A stretch of 64,000 nt of DNA, taken from the NCBI RefSeq assembly GCF_010183535.1, contig NC_071331.1:18290001-18354000 (forward strand), read 5' to 3'. The stretch comes from Caenorhabditis remanei (taxonomy: Eukaryota > Nematoda > Chromadorea > Rhabditida > Rhabditidae). Shown in pieces: positions 1 through 12,089 of this stretch (the stretch's first letter is position 1; every line of letters starts with the position of its first letter). The translations under genes were made by a program, and so were the position numbers. Under the pieces are notes generated by a model. The model was not told the origin of the DNA and did not search any database. It was given only the letters and a program-made list of their open reading frames with translations.

Positions 1-1304
1 GATTCGCTCAAAAAGCGCTAGATGAACATTACGGAAAGGCGAAGAGTCCGAAGATTTGGGTTGGGTTTTTGTCTTCATTTTGACCTAATTGTCATCTAAT
101 ATATTTCAGAATCTTGTCAAAGACATCACTTGGTTCTTCGTAAACTCTGATCCAATCTTCGATTTTCCCAAACCACTCCCACCGAATATAATCGAAATTG
201 CTGGAATTTCTGTATCAAAAATCCATCCACTGGACAAGGAATGGGATGAGATTCTCAACAAACGATCGAAAAATGTTCTTGTTTGTTTCGGATCAATCGC
301 TTCGCCGACGACGATGCCAGAATCTGTGAAGAAGAGTATCGTGGACACTTTTGCTGCGTGAGTATCATTTTTCCTGGGTTCCAACATTTCCCGAACTTCT
401 TCAGATTCCCCGACGTCACTTTCATCTGGAAATATGAAGATACTGAATCTGGACTGACCGCTCATCTCAACAATGTTGATATAGTCAAGTGGATGCCTCA
501 AAATGATCTTTTGGGTGAGATAGGAAAAAAGGCAAAAACGTAAGCCCAATGCGGGGCTCGAACCCGCGACAACCAGATTAAGAGTCTGGTGCTCTACCGA
601 CTGAGCTAACCGGGCGGCGAGAATCTAGGTTGCGTAAGAAAAAGAAAAGAAGAAAAAAGAAGAAAGAAGAAGAAAGAAGAAGAAAGGGGGATGGCAAGTG
701 GCTTGTCTGCGTCTCTCCACGTGGCACACACTATAGTTTCAAGAGGAAAATCATGACTTGGAAATGTTGAAAGCATCCCTGAGAAATCGTCCTTTTTTCA
801 GCCGACAAACGAGTTTCACTATTCTGGACTCACGGAGGAATGGCAAGTCTAATGGAAAGTGCTCAAAAGGGAGTTCCACTCATCGTCGTTCCCATATTCG
901 GAGATCAAATGAGAAATGCACAAATAGCGAAAAGACATGGAGGAGCTGTGATTTATGATAAAATGGAGTTAGGCAATTCGAAGAAATTAATTGGAGTTCT
1001 GAAAGAAGTGCTCGAAAATCCAGAATACAAAAAATCAGCTGATCTTCTCGCCCAGATTCTTGCCACGGATCGAGTGTCGCCTAAACAGAAAATAATTGAT
1101 ACCATTGAGTTGGCTGGAAGATTTGGACAAATGCCACGTTGGACTTCTGCTGGAAAAGAGTTTTCAATGCTGAAATATTTCAATTTAGATCTGGTTCTTC
1201 TTTTCATTTTTATTGTTTTTTCTGTGGTACTTTCGGTCTTTTTATTGATTAGAAGGGTTCTTGTGAAGCTTGGTTTCTCTGGAAAAAAGGAGAAATCGGA
1301 GTGA
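1..1304 (+). CDS. UDP-glycosyltransferase (ugt family), 5' end outside window
   Basis: Transfers sugar from a UDP-sugar to small lipophilic acceptors in the ER lumen. Four exons fit in frame: <1-59, 110-357, 405-514 and 802-1304 (stop at 1302). The joined protein contains the UGT signature region: WMPQNDLLADKRV, then FWTHGG and later FGDQMRNA, the donor-sugar binding segment. A C-terminal membrane anchor (LVLLFIFIVFSVVLSVFLL) precedes a short basic cytosolic tail ending KKEKSE, as expected for animal UGTs. The N-terminal acceptor domain and start codon lie before position 1. Intron 3 (515-801) is unusually long and holds an antisense tRNA gene. The family is large in nematodes, so no single ortholog can be named. 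Confidence 0.93.
543..615 (-). tRNA. tRNA-Lys (anticodon CTT)
   Basis: Reading the minus strand from 615 gives GCCCGGU, a D arm with AGCUCAGUCGGUAGAGC, a five-pair anticodon stem CCAGA/UCUGG around the loop CUCUUAA (anticodon CUU), a T arm with GGUUCGAGCC, and the 3' acceptor strand AUUGGGC. All seven acceptor pairs form (two are G-U). Internal A-box and B-box promoters are intact. There is no tRNA intron. It lies inside intron 3 of the UGT gene on the opposite strand. The discriminator base reads U, which is unusual. Confidence 0.95.
636..690 (+). repeat. purine-only AAG/AGAA tract in UGT intron
   Basis: About 55 bases of almost pure A and G built on an AGAAGAAA pattern lie just upstream of the antisense tRNA (its 5' side). 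It is a low-complexity tract with no coding content. Confidence 0.8.
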
Positions 1305-1443
1305 AAATTCACGAACAAATTATGAAGAGCTTTATATGGATTGTAACCAAACAACATAATGTATTATAAAAGTTGAGTTCATAAGCATTTGAAATGACCC
1401 GATTACGTAAGATAACTTAAAAATTAATACAATAATATTATTA

Positions 1444-4400
1444 CTACAGCTTCGAACAAATATCCGTCCAAACATGCCTAATTTTCTCCAGCCCATGAGG
1501 TGATAAATGCCGATTTGTGGTAAAATACAGGAATCCTTTCTTGTCAAAATAGCGGAATGTTTTAGTGGAATTGTTATAGAATTCTGGTAGATAATCAACC
1601 ATTTCACATTTTCCATTGCAGTCTTCAATCAACTGCTCATATCGCTTTCGTGCCATTTCATATTGATCGGGATGGACGAGGAAGTTCTGGAAGTTTAGGA
1701 TTTAGCAACATGTCTCTATTTATTAATTGAATAATGCTTAAACCCTTTAGAGATGTCTTCCTCAAATTTCCTTCAAGCTTTTTCGAGTTCATCGATAATT
1801 TTGAATATTTCAGTCATAATATGTGAACCGATTCAAAACAATTGTTTAAAACTGTGACTAATTTTCTGGTTGCCTAGCTCACTATTAGTTCAGCTGCGTC
1901 ATTTTCAGAGGCTCCAAAATTAACTATGCTCAACTTAAAAATACTAATGGGGCCCCCCACTCACATCAATATTTATCAGATCAATTCCGTTCTTCACCAT
2001 TCTTGCCACTTTTCCTATAGAATCTACTACAATAGTTGGAATCGCGTGCATGATAAACAACTTCAATTTGATATTGGCTATAAATTTCAGCATTTGACCC
2101 TTCATGATTTGGTAGACTGGATCTTTATCGAATGTTGTGACGTTGTCGGGGAATGGGGCTCCAATCTCGACGTGTCTAGAAAAAAGACAGCTTTTTTGAT
2201 TCTAGAATCGGAGTACCTGGTGAAATGAAAAGCATAATCTGGCTTCTCCTGTTCAATTCGAGTTGCAAAAATTGTGAAATTCGATTTGCATACATCTGAT
2301 GCATAATTCCCACTAATATACAGCGGCTCGCAAGCTGAAATTTCTACGTCTTCTATTGAAAGTCTTGAGCCTGGTTCCCTACCATAAGCAGCTCCCTGCA
2401 AAATACTTTTCGCCTTGTATCCACACTCTTCATAAAATATTTTAGCATGGTTCGCAGTCCAACTGTTACCAAAAGTTACTATTTTGTACTTTCCATTTTT
2501 TGATAGACCCTGGAAGACTGTCTTGCATTCTTTTAACTTCAATGGTTCTCCTTACTGAATGGCTACACCACCCATATGGAGTATTCACGCTTTCGTAGGT
2601 ACAAGACGGAGCGTAAAGATTATTCAGGTCGTTCTTGCTCCATAGATAGTTGAGATGAATGACATCGTCTAGAAATATTCTCAAAGGATTCTAGTCAATC
2701 AATAAATATCACTTACCAACTGTCATGTTCTCCGTGACATGATTTACATTTGTATAGTCTCTACCCATGTATTGAATCGTATCCCAAATATCGTCTTTAT
2801 AAATTGCAATCACATTTGCAAAGAACAGAATCATCACAAGAACTCCCACATTTTTGGATGAAAGCTTGAGATACCATTTCTCAAAGAATTCAAAAGTGAC
2901 AATCGCCAATCCTATCGATAATAGCAACGCAACGAATAATACTGAAACTGCAGTTTTGCAAACTTTTGGAAAGAGTTTTTCATCATACATAAGGTTCCTC
3001 CACTTGTGAGCTTCCAGTACGCATAAATTGGCCAGTGAATGAGATATAACGAGTACGAGAAATCTCCGATGTAGGTCAAACCCTTGGAAGAGAGAACCAA
3101 GTTACCCTCCGAGCAGAGTATAAGAAGACCGGAGCCGATGGTAACTATGGGTCTGTAAATATGGTTGTGTATTTTTTATTTTTCTACTCTTACCTGACAA
3201 TTTTGGATTAAACCGTCCAAGGCAGAGCAGTGATGAGGAAGAGGGATCCCAATAAAATATAGGAAGATGCCACGTTTCCCTTGTTTTGTTTTCTAACATT
3301 TCCTTCTTCTTTTTCTTCGTTGGTTTCATCATTCACAGGTGAACCGCGATGGATCCTATATGTGAAAGTGTGCATATAGCGTCCTATATGTGTCCCTAAA
3401 TGAAACGTGGACCGCGCGTGTGGCGTATATGTGCGGTCGTTTTTTCCTTGTACTGGCCGCGCGTGCATCCATATAGCATCCATATACGTTCCATATATGG
3501 TCCATATTTGAGCCTAGCGGCCGGCCGCCGCAACGACACTCCGGAATTACACGTGGGCGTGTTGTTTACCGTAAATCGACGCGACATTTTTTTCTATAAG
3601 TCCGGGCCCATTTTCTTCGTTTCTCGAAGTTTTTCAGCGAATTTCTTCATTCTTTTTGCTGAAAACAGATAATGGCAAACTTTAAAAGTAAAAATAAAGA
3701 TATTTAAATTTGCGGAAATTTCTTTTTTCAATAGAAAACTTGTCGTTTTCTCAAGAAACTTTGGGATATACTTTTTGTTGAGAAGTTCGGTTCTTGTGTT
3801 TTTCTTTTCTTCGGTATGATAAGAAATTATATTTTTCAGATGGAATTAAAGGTAAGAAGGTAAGTATTTGCCATACCGAAGTAAAGTCAAAATATCGGAC
3901 TTCGAATGTCATCGACGGGTATAGCTTCTTTCAAAGTTCAAGAAAAGCTCGAAAATCGTTTTACAACCGTCAAACTAACTTATCATTTTTTATATAAATC
4001 GTGTGGAGTTTTAAATTTTTCACGAAGTATTGCCATTATCTGCTATAAAAAGAAAGAACTTCGAGAAAAATGGAGAAAATGTACAAGTTCGAGAAATGGA
4101 AAGTGAACAAGTTGAAAAAGGAAAAGTAAAACAACATTATAGCATTATATAACAATCACAACAATGAATTAGGCCTTTCTAGTGTTTCATACACAATAAT
4201 CAACCAAATACGGTTGGTAGAATTAATCCTGATATGCGATCCATATACGATCCATATGCGGCACACGTTTTCGGCCGACCGCGCGTGGATCCATATGGAC
4301 ACATATAGGACACAACGCTGATTCTTTCTAGCTGCATATACGCCACCGCGCGATCACATATAGGATCCACAGCGGTTCACCTGTGTTTTCCCCTCTATTT

Positions 4401-5337
4401 TCTAAAATGAACTGAATATTTGCATTGTCATATATTTGCATATTCACTCCTCCTTCTTCAGACATCAAAAAAGAATATTTCCGGTTCTTACTTGAGTTCT
4501 GCGACATTGGAAGGCCATAAAGATATAACATCATTCCTGGAATATAACATTCGGGGAGTGATTCCCAGTTGAGCTGTTACCTATCAAAAACTGCCAAATT
4601 CTTGCGAACACACTATTAAAGGATATTGTATCGGAGGTTGTATAACAGAAAATGAACGACAAGAAACCTTAAATTTCCAATAATGTTTTGATAATTTGGC
4701 AACGCACCTACCCAAAATTCCGTAATAACCGTAGTGATAGTTTACTGGGATCTTGGTCGTCAACAAGAAAATAAACGGGACCAAAAAGTAAAATTGAATT
4801 TCTACGGACAGCGACCAAGTATGAGTGAAGATGTCAATGGCAACGGATAACTGAGAATCAAATTGAATTAGTAAGAACTGTATAGATTTTGTTGCTTACC
4901 ATTTGAAAATAATTTTCCTGATCCGATTTAGCTCGGTTCGAAACGAAAAGTAGTGCATATTTTGCAGATTCTTGGTTGGTCTCAAAAGCAGAACTAGAGA
5001 AAAATAAATAGAGACAAATTAGAGAAACAAAGAGAACAAGTAGGTATAATGGAAGAATTCTCTTGAATCTTCTGGTATAAAATGTAGTGATCAATGAAAG
5101 AGATGGGAGGTTTTCAGCGCGTTTTAACAACATACACATCAAGAATCCAGATAGAACGAAGAATCTGGAATTAATAGAGCAGCTTTCATTTCGTATAACT
5201 CTAGAAACTTACTGATCAACTCCGAGATAACCATTTGGACAGTATTTCGGGAAGAAATGAAATCCAAGTACAACTATTATAGCACATGCTCGGATACCTT
5301 GAAGATCCAGTCGCTTAGATGGTTTCGGTTGATTCAT
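1444..5337 (-). pseudogene. AT3-SGNH acyltransferase (oac family), disrupted copy 1
   Basis: The gene starts at ATG 5337 and ends at TAG 1444. Outside two lesions every exon aligns with its three neighbours. The AT3 part has the R-X10-H motif (IRACAIIVVLGFH), GVDQFFVLSGFL, RFKRILPLY and the later IHWPIYAYW helix. The SGNH part has TFGNSWTANHA and ends HLSPHGLEKIRHVW. Lesion 1: a 1052-bp element (3334-4385) sits inside the exon for the acidic cytosolic loop, without a recognisable 3' splice site to remove it. Removing it plus one AA copy of the target site restores the frame. Lesion 2: an in-frame TAA at 3208-3210 where paralogs read an intact loop before the conserved Val-Arg exon end. Two independent hits make loss of function likely. 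A splice-out of the insert cannot be wholly excluded. Confidence 0.85.
3334..4385. mobile_element. 1052-bp DNA element with terminal inverted repeats
   Basis: Both ends begin CACAGGTGAACCGC and continue, with few mismatches, through TGGATCCTATATGTGA. Further in, both ends are rich in CCATATA/GGCGTATATG and CCGCGCG words, giving long imperfect terminal inverted repeats. The host flanks fit a 2-bp duplication (TT on plus, AA on the gene strand), because subtracting one copy restores the acyltransferase frame. The interior (about 3560-4200) is AT-rich and I see no transposase, so it is probably non-autonomous. Superfamily not assigned. Confidence 0.8.
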
Positions 5338-6091
5338 TTACCTGGAAAAATGATAAAAATGACAGAAATGTACGATCTTTAGTATCAAAAAAAAGGAGAA
5401 ATGATTTCTTGAACTATTTGTAAAGCTTGGGTAAACATGATTAACCAAAAGATAAACTACTGAGTCACACAGTAACATAAAAACACCTGCTTTCTTATTT
5501 CCAAATAGATATAACAAAAATGCTTCCTGAAAGTTCTACGCAGGAAGGATAAACTAAAAAACAACAGTTTTTGAGAAAAACTTGAAAAATAGGACATGTC
5601 AAGAGTTTAACTCTAAAAATTCTGTGAGTTAAGAAAAAATTGGAAGAGGTTGAGCCCGGCCGCAGAAAATGTGCTCAAAATTATATTTTATTTTATATTT
5701 TATTTGAAACGAAGGATTATGATATCGGACACCCACAATATCAGTAAGGAAGAGGAAAATGAAAAATCAGAAGACCATCATTTCACAATTGTTTATTTAG
5801 CTCTTCGATGCATGCATGCATTGTTTCTTATCGTTTCTTCCTTATACACAAATTGTTTTCTTTTTATTTCCATTACTATCTATTGTTTCTGATTCTAACG
5901 ATCTCTAGAAACTTGACTGAAATAAATGAAAACGAAGAATAGAAAAAGAGTTAGGCACCTGAAAAGTAATAACTGAAATAAATAACATTTACAACGTCAC
6001 ATGTATAACCAAAACAACAATGTTCAATACTCAAAAACCGAACAGAAACACGAACAGAAAATGAAATGAATAACAACAACAACAACAGGAA
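5338..6091. other. intergenic, no feature seen
   Basis: This is the spacer between acyltransferase copies 1 and 2. It is AT-rich with short A and T runs. I see no coding frame with splice sites and no RNA gene. Confidence 0.6.
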
Positions 6092-8663
6092 CTACAATTT
6101 AGTACAAATATCAGTCCAAATATGCCTAATTTTTTCGATTCCGTGAGGTGAGAAATGTTGATCCGCAGTCCAGTAAAGGAAGCCTTTGTCATCAAAATAT
6201 CGGAATGTTTTGGTAGAATTGTTATAGAATTCCGGTAGATAATCAATCATCTCACACTTTCCATTGCAGTCTTTCATCAATTGCTCATAACGTCTTCTGG
6301 CCATTTCATAGCCATGCGGACGGAGAATCATTTTCTGAAATTGTTTGTTGTTTGCACATTGAATGTCACAACATGTTCACAAGAAACGTGCTTTCCCATT
6401 ATTTTTTTTTCACGAAGTCAAAAAAATCATTTCTTACCTCAAGCTCCACTCGACTCGTTCCATTCTTCAACCTCTCCGCTACTTTCCCTAACTGATTGGG
6501 CAATACACTCGGTATCGCGTGAACTAAATATAATTTGTATTTGATATTTGCAATAAACTTCAGCATCTGTGTCTTCATCATTTGATATATCGGATCTTTA
6601 TCAAATGTTGTCACATTTTTCGGGAATCCATTCCCAATTGAAATGTGTCTTGTAAAATGAAACGCGATATCCGGTTTCTCCTCAGTTATCCGTGTCACAA
6701 AAGTTGTGAAGTTTCCCAGACATTTATCTTTAGTTGAGGGAAGATACAACGGCTCACACGCTGAAAATCATTACATTATTTGGAATCCAGATACCTGTAA
6801 CCATACCGTAAGCAGCTCCTTGCAGTATACTCTTTGCTTTATAACCACACTCTTGATAAAATAGTTTTGCGTGATTTGCAGTCCAACTGTTACCAAATGT
6901 CATAATTCTGTATTTCCCTCGTCTTGATAGTCCCTGAAAGTGAGTCTCTTCAACTTTTTCTCTGTTAAGTAGCACTCACTGTATGCCTGCACCAACCATA
7001 GGGAGTTTTTATGCTCTCATACTCACAAGATGGATCATAAAGGTTTTTCAGATCGTTCACACTCCATCGGTGATTGAGATAGATTGCGTCGTCTGAAACC
7101 GCGAATTCATTTTATTCTGAATTCAGATGTTGACCTACCAACTGTCATGTTCTCCGTGACATCATCCAGGTTACTGTAGTTCCTTCCAATGGTACGAATG
7201 TGATCATATATGTCATCCTTATGAATTGTAACTATGTTCACAAAAACCAGAACGACAACTAAGATTCCAACACTTGTAGAGGACAGTTTCAGATAACACT
7301 TTTCAAATGTTTCGAATGTGATTATGGCAAGTGCAACTGATGTTAAAAGAGCGGTGATAAGCACTGGAATTTTTTAACAATTTCGGACTACAATCTTGTT
7401 GATCACTTACAGTACTCATTTCCTTCACAAGTCAACTTCCAATATGCATAGATTGGCCAATGAATCAAGTAGAGCGAAAAAGAAATATCTCCAATGTAGG
7501 TCAATAGTTTGTTTGACAATATCCAATTGTCTTCCGATGTCAGCATGAGTAATCCGGTGCCGATGGTGACGGCTGGTCTATAATAGGAACGAATCTAATG
7601 TCATTAAATTTTCAGTGCATACCTGACAACATCAGCTGGTATAGCAAAGGGAAATGCAGTAATCACCAATAGAAAACAAAGAAGAAGATATGAAAACATT
7701 TCCGAAAATCTCATACAAACTCCAGCACTTTCATTCGAAATGACAATTCCGAATTCCAGTTCGTCGTCTTCCAACTCATCATCGGCATCTTCAAGAAGTA
7801 ACTTCAAGTCTTCAATATCTTTCTCTCCTTCCTCTACTTTCAACACTTGATACTCTGCTTTTCCGGAGTCTTGGGTGATTGGAACACCGAGAAGATAAAC
7901 GAGCATTCCTATCAAAAACTGCCAAATTCTCGCGAAAACACTATTGAATGAAACTATTTCAGAAGATGTGTAAGAGAAAAGAATTGACAATAAACCTGAA
8001 ATAAGTATTCATAATTTTTGAGGAACCCTTGATTGACCTACCCATTAAGATATAGTACCCATATTGGATCTTTCTTGGCAACCTTGAGGCAAGAAGAAAA
8101 ATGAATGGAACCAGAAAGTAGAACTGAATTTCCACAGACAAAGACCATGTATGCGTGAAGATATCAATTCCAGTGTTGAGCTGAATTTATGAAAATTGAA
8201 CACTTGATATTATGAAACGACTTACCATCAAAAAATAATCTTCTTGATCAGTTTTCGGTCGATTTGAAACGAAAAGAAGTGCATGTTCAGCAGATGACTG
8301 GTTACTTTCGATTGCAGTTTCAGGGAAATAATTATAGAGGAAAATCATAGAAACGAGTATGACAAGAAGGTATAACGGTAAAATTCTTTTGAAACGTTTT
8401 GAATAGAATATTGTGACCAATGAGCAGGCGGCTTGGTTTTCAGCTCGTTTCAATAACATACACATTAGAAATCCGGATAGGACGAAGAATCTGGAATCAT
8501 TCGATGTTTTCTCTATAAATTGAATCAATAAAACTTACTGATCAACTCCAAGATATCCATTTGGACAGTATTTCGGGAAGAAATGAAATCCAAGTACCAC
8601 TATAATAGCGCATGCTCGGATACCTTGAAGATCCAGTCGCTTAGATGGTTTCGGTTGATTCAT
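6092..8663 (-). CDS. AT3-SGNH acyltransferase (oac family), copy 2, apparently intact
   Basis: A multi-pass membrane O-acyltransferase fused to an extracytoplasmic SGNH domain. It starts at ATG 8663 (MNQPKPSKRLDLQGIR) and ends at TAG 6092. All exons join in frame. The AT3 domain shows R-X10-H (IRACAIIVVLGFH), VDQFFVLSGFLMC, KRFKRILPLY, THTWSLSVEIQFYFLVPF, FARIWQFLIG and SLYLIHWPIYAYWKL. A strongly acidic loop (LLLEDADDELEDDELEFG) follows WQFLIGMLVYLLG. After the last helix come the SGNH block MTFGNSWTANHA and the C-terminal HFSPHGIEKIRHIW. Predicted length is about 690 aa. AT3 proteins move acetyl or acyl groups onto carbohydrate or lipid acceptors; the worm substrate is unknown. The first 40 residues are nearly identical to copy 1. 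Confidence 0.9.
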
Positions 8664-9724
8664 TTACCTGGTAAAAGATAAAATGAAATGTATGGTGTTT
8701 AGTATCAAAAAAAAAAAAAATTATTTTTTGTTTTACTATTTGTATAGCTCGTGTGAACATGAGAACAATGAAAATTACATTGAGGAAATCTGAATATTCA
8801 AAGAAGACGGATGATCAAAAAGAGAATCAAGGAAGAATAACATGCGAATTTTCTCATCACGGCAAACCTAGACCTTGTCAAAATATCGGTGTCATCTGTA
8901 TTATATTGTTTCAAGGCTCGTTCCTTATCTTCAAGTTTGTTTAGAAGTGAGTCATGCACTACAGAATACTTCACTTCCTTTTCGAAATAAACTCTCGACA
9001 CAAACCAGGGTCGTGCTGTTCTGGGACGATTGTGTTGCGGTATTGAAGCGCACGTAATGCAGAAAAGTTGCTTTCGTGCTGATTTGGCACTGCTAAAACT
9101 AGGTCCATGCCTTCTATGCTTTACTTTATTGCAACAAATATAAATACAACTACATCTTATGTATACATATAAAACTAAAGTACATATTTACGAAAAACAA
9201 ACAAAAAGCAAATATATTAGCTCGGCACAGTTCTTACAACTGCGCTTCACCGAAATGCCCTCGAATAATGTCACTTTTTTTCTGATTCTCTCAATTTTGC
9301 ACACAATTTTCTTCGATCGGTAGAGCGCGGTTGTAAGAAGGAAGCGTGCCGTGCTAATACTATAGTTTATGATTATTTTCTAATGCAGCTATAAATGTTG
9401 AGTGCCTGATGCGGGCTTCTGCCAAGATAAATACATGAAAATATCTTAAACTCCTCTTACTTCAAAGTGAATTGTGGTTTCTTCTTATCAATGCTTCTTG
9501 TAAAGTAGCAATGACATAAATCACACGTTAATAAAGTAGGAATTGATAACAGTAGAATCAGACTACACCTCAAGAATGACCGAAAAATGACGTTCAGTCA
9601 CACCCAAACTTGCAGACCCACCCTTCGTATCTATGTACATTCTATCAGCTGGGAACTCCCTTCTTAATCGTTTCGTTTCAAAATACTAGAAATCTGATGT
9701 AAACTTTATAAAAGAAGTTGAAGA
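8664..9724. other. intergenic with one MITE and a possible gene fragment
   Basis: This is the spacer between copies 2 and 3. It holds a fold-back MITE at 9217-9358. At about 8820-9001 the minus strand reads a coding-looking stretch (for example ILTRSRFAVMRKFACY) with no start, splice partner or recognisable family. I take it as a possible relic only. Confidence 0.5.
9217..9358. mobile_element. fold-back MITE, TTAGC-family copy 1
   Basis: The left end reads TTAGCTCGGCACAG then CTTACAACTGCGCT. The right end is its imperfect reverse complement: AGCGCGGTTGTAAG then GTGCCGTGCTAA. The same ends recur at 30291-30432 and 31878-32011. About 140 bp, no coding content. Confidence 0.85.
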
Positions 9725-11863
9725 CTACAATTTTCTACAAATATCAGTCCAGAGATGTCTGATGTGCTCAATACCATGAGGTGATAAATGAGAAGGCATT
9801 GTCCAATACGAGAATCCTCTCTCATCAAAATATCGAAATGTTTTAGTTGCGTTGTTATAGAATTCCGGTAGATAATCAATCATCTCACATCTTCCTTTAC
9901 AATCCTTGATTAGTTGTGCATGTCGACTCCTTGCCATTTCATACCCGTCATGACGTACTAACTTTTTCTGAAAAACAGAATAATGGGACCCTTCGATAAA
10001 ATATTCACTTACATCAATATTAACTAGATTTGTATTATTTTTCAAAAGCCCAACAATTTTCAAAATGTATCTACTGTCCACTTGAGGAATGGAGTCAAGA
10101 ATGTATAATTTGTATTTTATATTTGGTAGGAACTTCAGCATTTGTTCTTTCATTGTTTGATAAACTTTATCATTTTTGAAACTCTTCACTCCTTTTGGCC
10201 AAGGATCTCCAATAGACTTGAATCTGTAAAGAACAAAAACATTGTTAATTAAGAATGAAGTTATATGATCTCACCTAGTAATAATGAACGCGTAATCTGG
10301 TTTTTCTTTCTTGACACGTTCCTGGAAGTCTGTTAGATTAGCTTTGCAAATATCAGTTTGACCAGTAGCGTAGAGTGGTTCACATGCTGAAAATTTGTTT
10401 AAATAATTAACAGATTTCAGTTCATATTTACCAAAAGCGGATCCTTGCATGATACTCTTTGCTTTAGATGAACACTCCTGGTAGAACATTTTTCCATGAT
10501 TAGCTGCCCAACTGTTCCCAATTATAGCCAGTTTGTATACATTTGTGGAAGATAATTTTAAGTACCATTTCTCATATGTTTCATAGGTGATGATTGCGAG
10601 GATGACAGATCCAACGAGAGCAGAGATCAATACTGAAATGAACTCAATTAGGACACAGTCACAGCCTGGAATCCTAACAAAATGTGTCTCCATCGCACGT
10701 GAGCTTCCAATATGCATAGATTGGCCAATGAATGAGATATAAAGAATAGGAAATATCTCCGATGTAGGTCAAAACTCTATTCGATAGAATAATATTATCT
10801 TCAGTGAAGAGCATCAACAATCCCGTACCTACTGTGATGACTGGCCTAAATAAAACTTCAGTGGGGAATTCATCCTGCTAGATCAAACCTTATAGCCAAA
10901 GCTGGAAGTTTATGCGGATATGCAGTGACACTTATCAAAAACGCCAACAAGACAAATACAGCATGTTGGGAGAATATGGTAGATGCTGAATTACTCTCCT
11001 CTTCTATCATGTGCTGTTGGCACTCTAGCTCTTCTTCTTCATCTCCTTCGTTTGCAAGAACTTGATATTGGAACTGAGGTTTTGAGACGCCTAGGAGGTA
11101 CACAACCATTCCTAAAACCAAAAACAAAACTCCTGATTTAATAGTTTGCCACGAACCTATCAAAAACTGCCAAATTCTTGCATAAACACTGTTGAAAGCT
11201 AATGTTGGTGGCAGTGTATTGTAATAGACAAAGGAAATAAACCCAATGGTTCCATAGTATCCTAACTGGAACTTCTCGGGAACCTTAACGGCGAAGAGAA
11301 AAATGAATGGGACGAGAAAGTAGAATTGAATTTCCACAGATAAAGACCATGTATGGGTGAAGATGTCGACTGCAATGGCTAGCTGGAAATTTATAAAGGA
11401 AGATTAAAGAGAAATATGGAAAGTGGCTCACCAGTTGAAAATAGTCTTCTTGTGTGGTTTTAGGCCTGTTTGATACAAAAAGTAGTGCTTGAATCGCACT
11501 CTCTTGATTGGTCTCGATTGAGGTACTTGGGAAAAATAAATAGAGGCAAATCATGGAAATAAAGATGATGAGGAGGTACAACGGGAGAATTCTCTTGAAT
11601 CGCTTGGAATAGAACAAAGTGATCAGATAGCATGTCGATTGATTTTCAGCTCGTTTTAATAACATACACATTAAGAATCCAGAAAGGACGAAGAATCTGA
11701 AACTTAAACGCTTTGTGAATACAAAAACAGTAAAAACTAACTGATCCACACCAAGATACCCATTCGGACAGAATTCTGGGAAGAAGTGAAAACCAAGCAC
11801 CAAGAGAATCGCAATACCACGAATACCTTGTAGGTCTAATCTTTTCGGCTTTTGCCGGTCCAT
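9725..11863 (-). CDS. AT3-SGNH acyltransferase (oac family), copy 3, internal deletion
   Basis: It starts at ATG 11863 (MDRQKPKRLDLQGIR) and ends at TAG 9725. The AT3 half is complete: R-X10-H (IRGIAILLVLGFH), VDQFFVLSGFLMC, KRFKRILPLY, and an acidic loop with GDEEEELECQQ. A 45-bp intron splits the WQFLIG/MVVYLLG junction. After the helix ending KWYLKLSSTNV the protein jumps directly to YKLAIIGNSWAANHG near 10540. Copies 2 and 4 have about 85-90 residues there: the last membrane helix, a linker and the GWCRHT segment. The join is in frame and the SGNH exons through HLSPHGIEHIRHLW are open. It may be expressed with altered topology, or be a young pseudogene. Confidence 0.85.
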
Positions 11864-12089
11864 TTACCTAAATAAAAACATTTGAGAAGTGAAAAAGTTA
11901 ACCACTGAAAAACAAAAGAAAAGAACAAAACTGTGTCGAGTTTTTGGAAGATTGCAGAAAAGAAGTTTATTATTCTTGCGGAAACTTTATGATTCAACAG
12001 GAAACCCCGAAAAATGATCATTGAGGTTAAAAGTACAATATTGAGGAAAATGGAAGCATTGTCAGGAAAACCCAAAAATACGATCTAGA
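11864..12089. other. intergenic upstream of copy 3
   Basis: A short AT-rich spacer with no convincing coding frame. Confidence 0.5.

Noticed and set aside
106..549. Long minus-strand open frame opposite the UGT exons
   Set aside because: It is a shadow of the plus-strand UGT coding sequence, which has matching splice sites and signature motifs.
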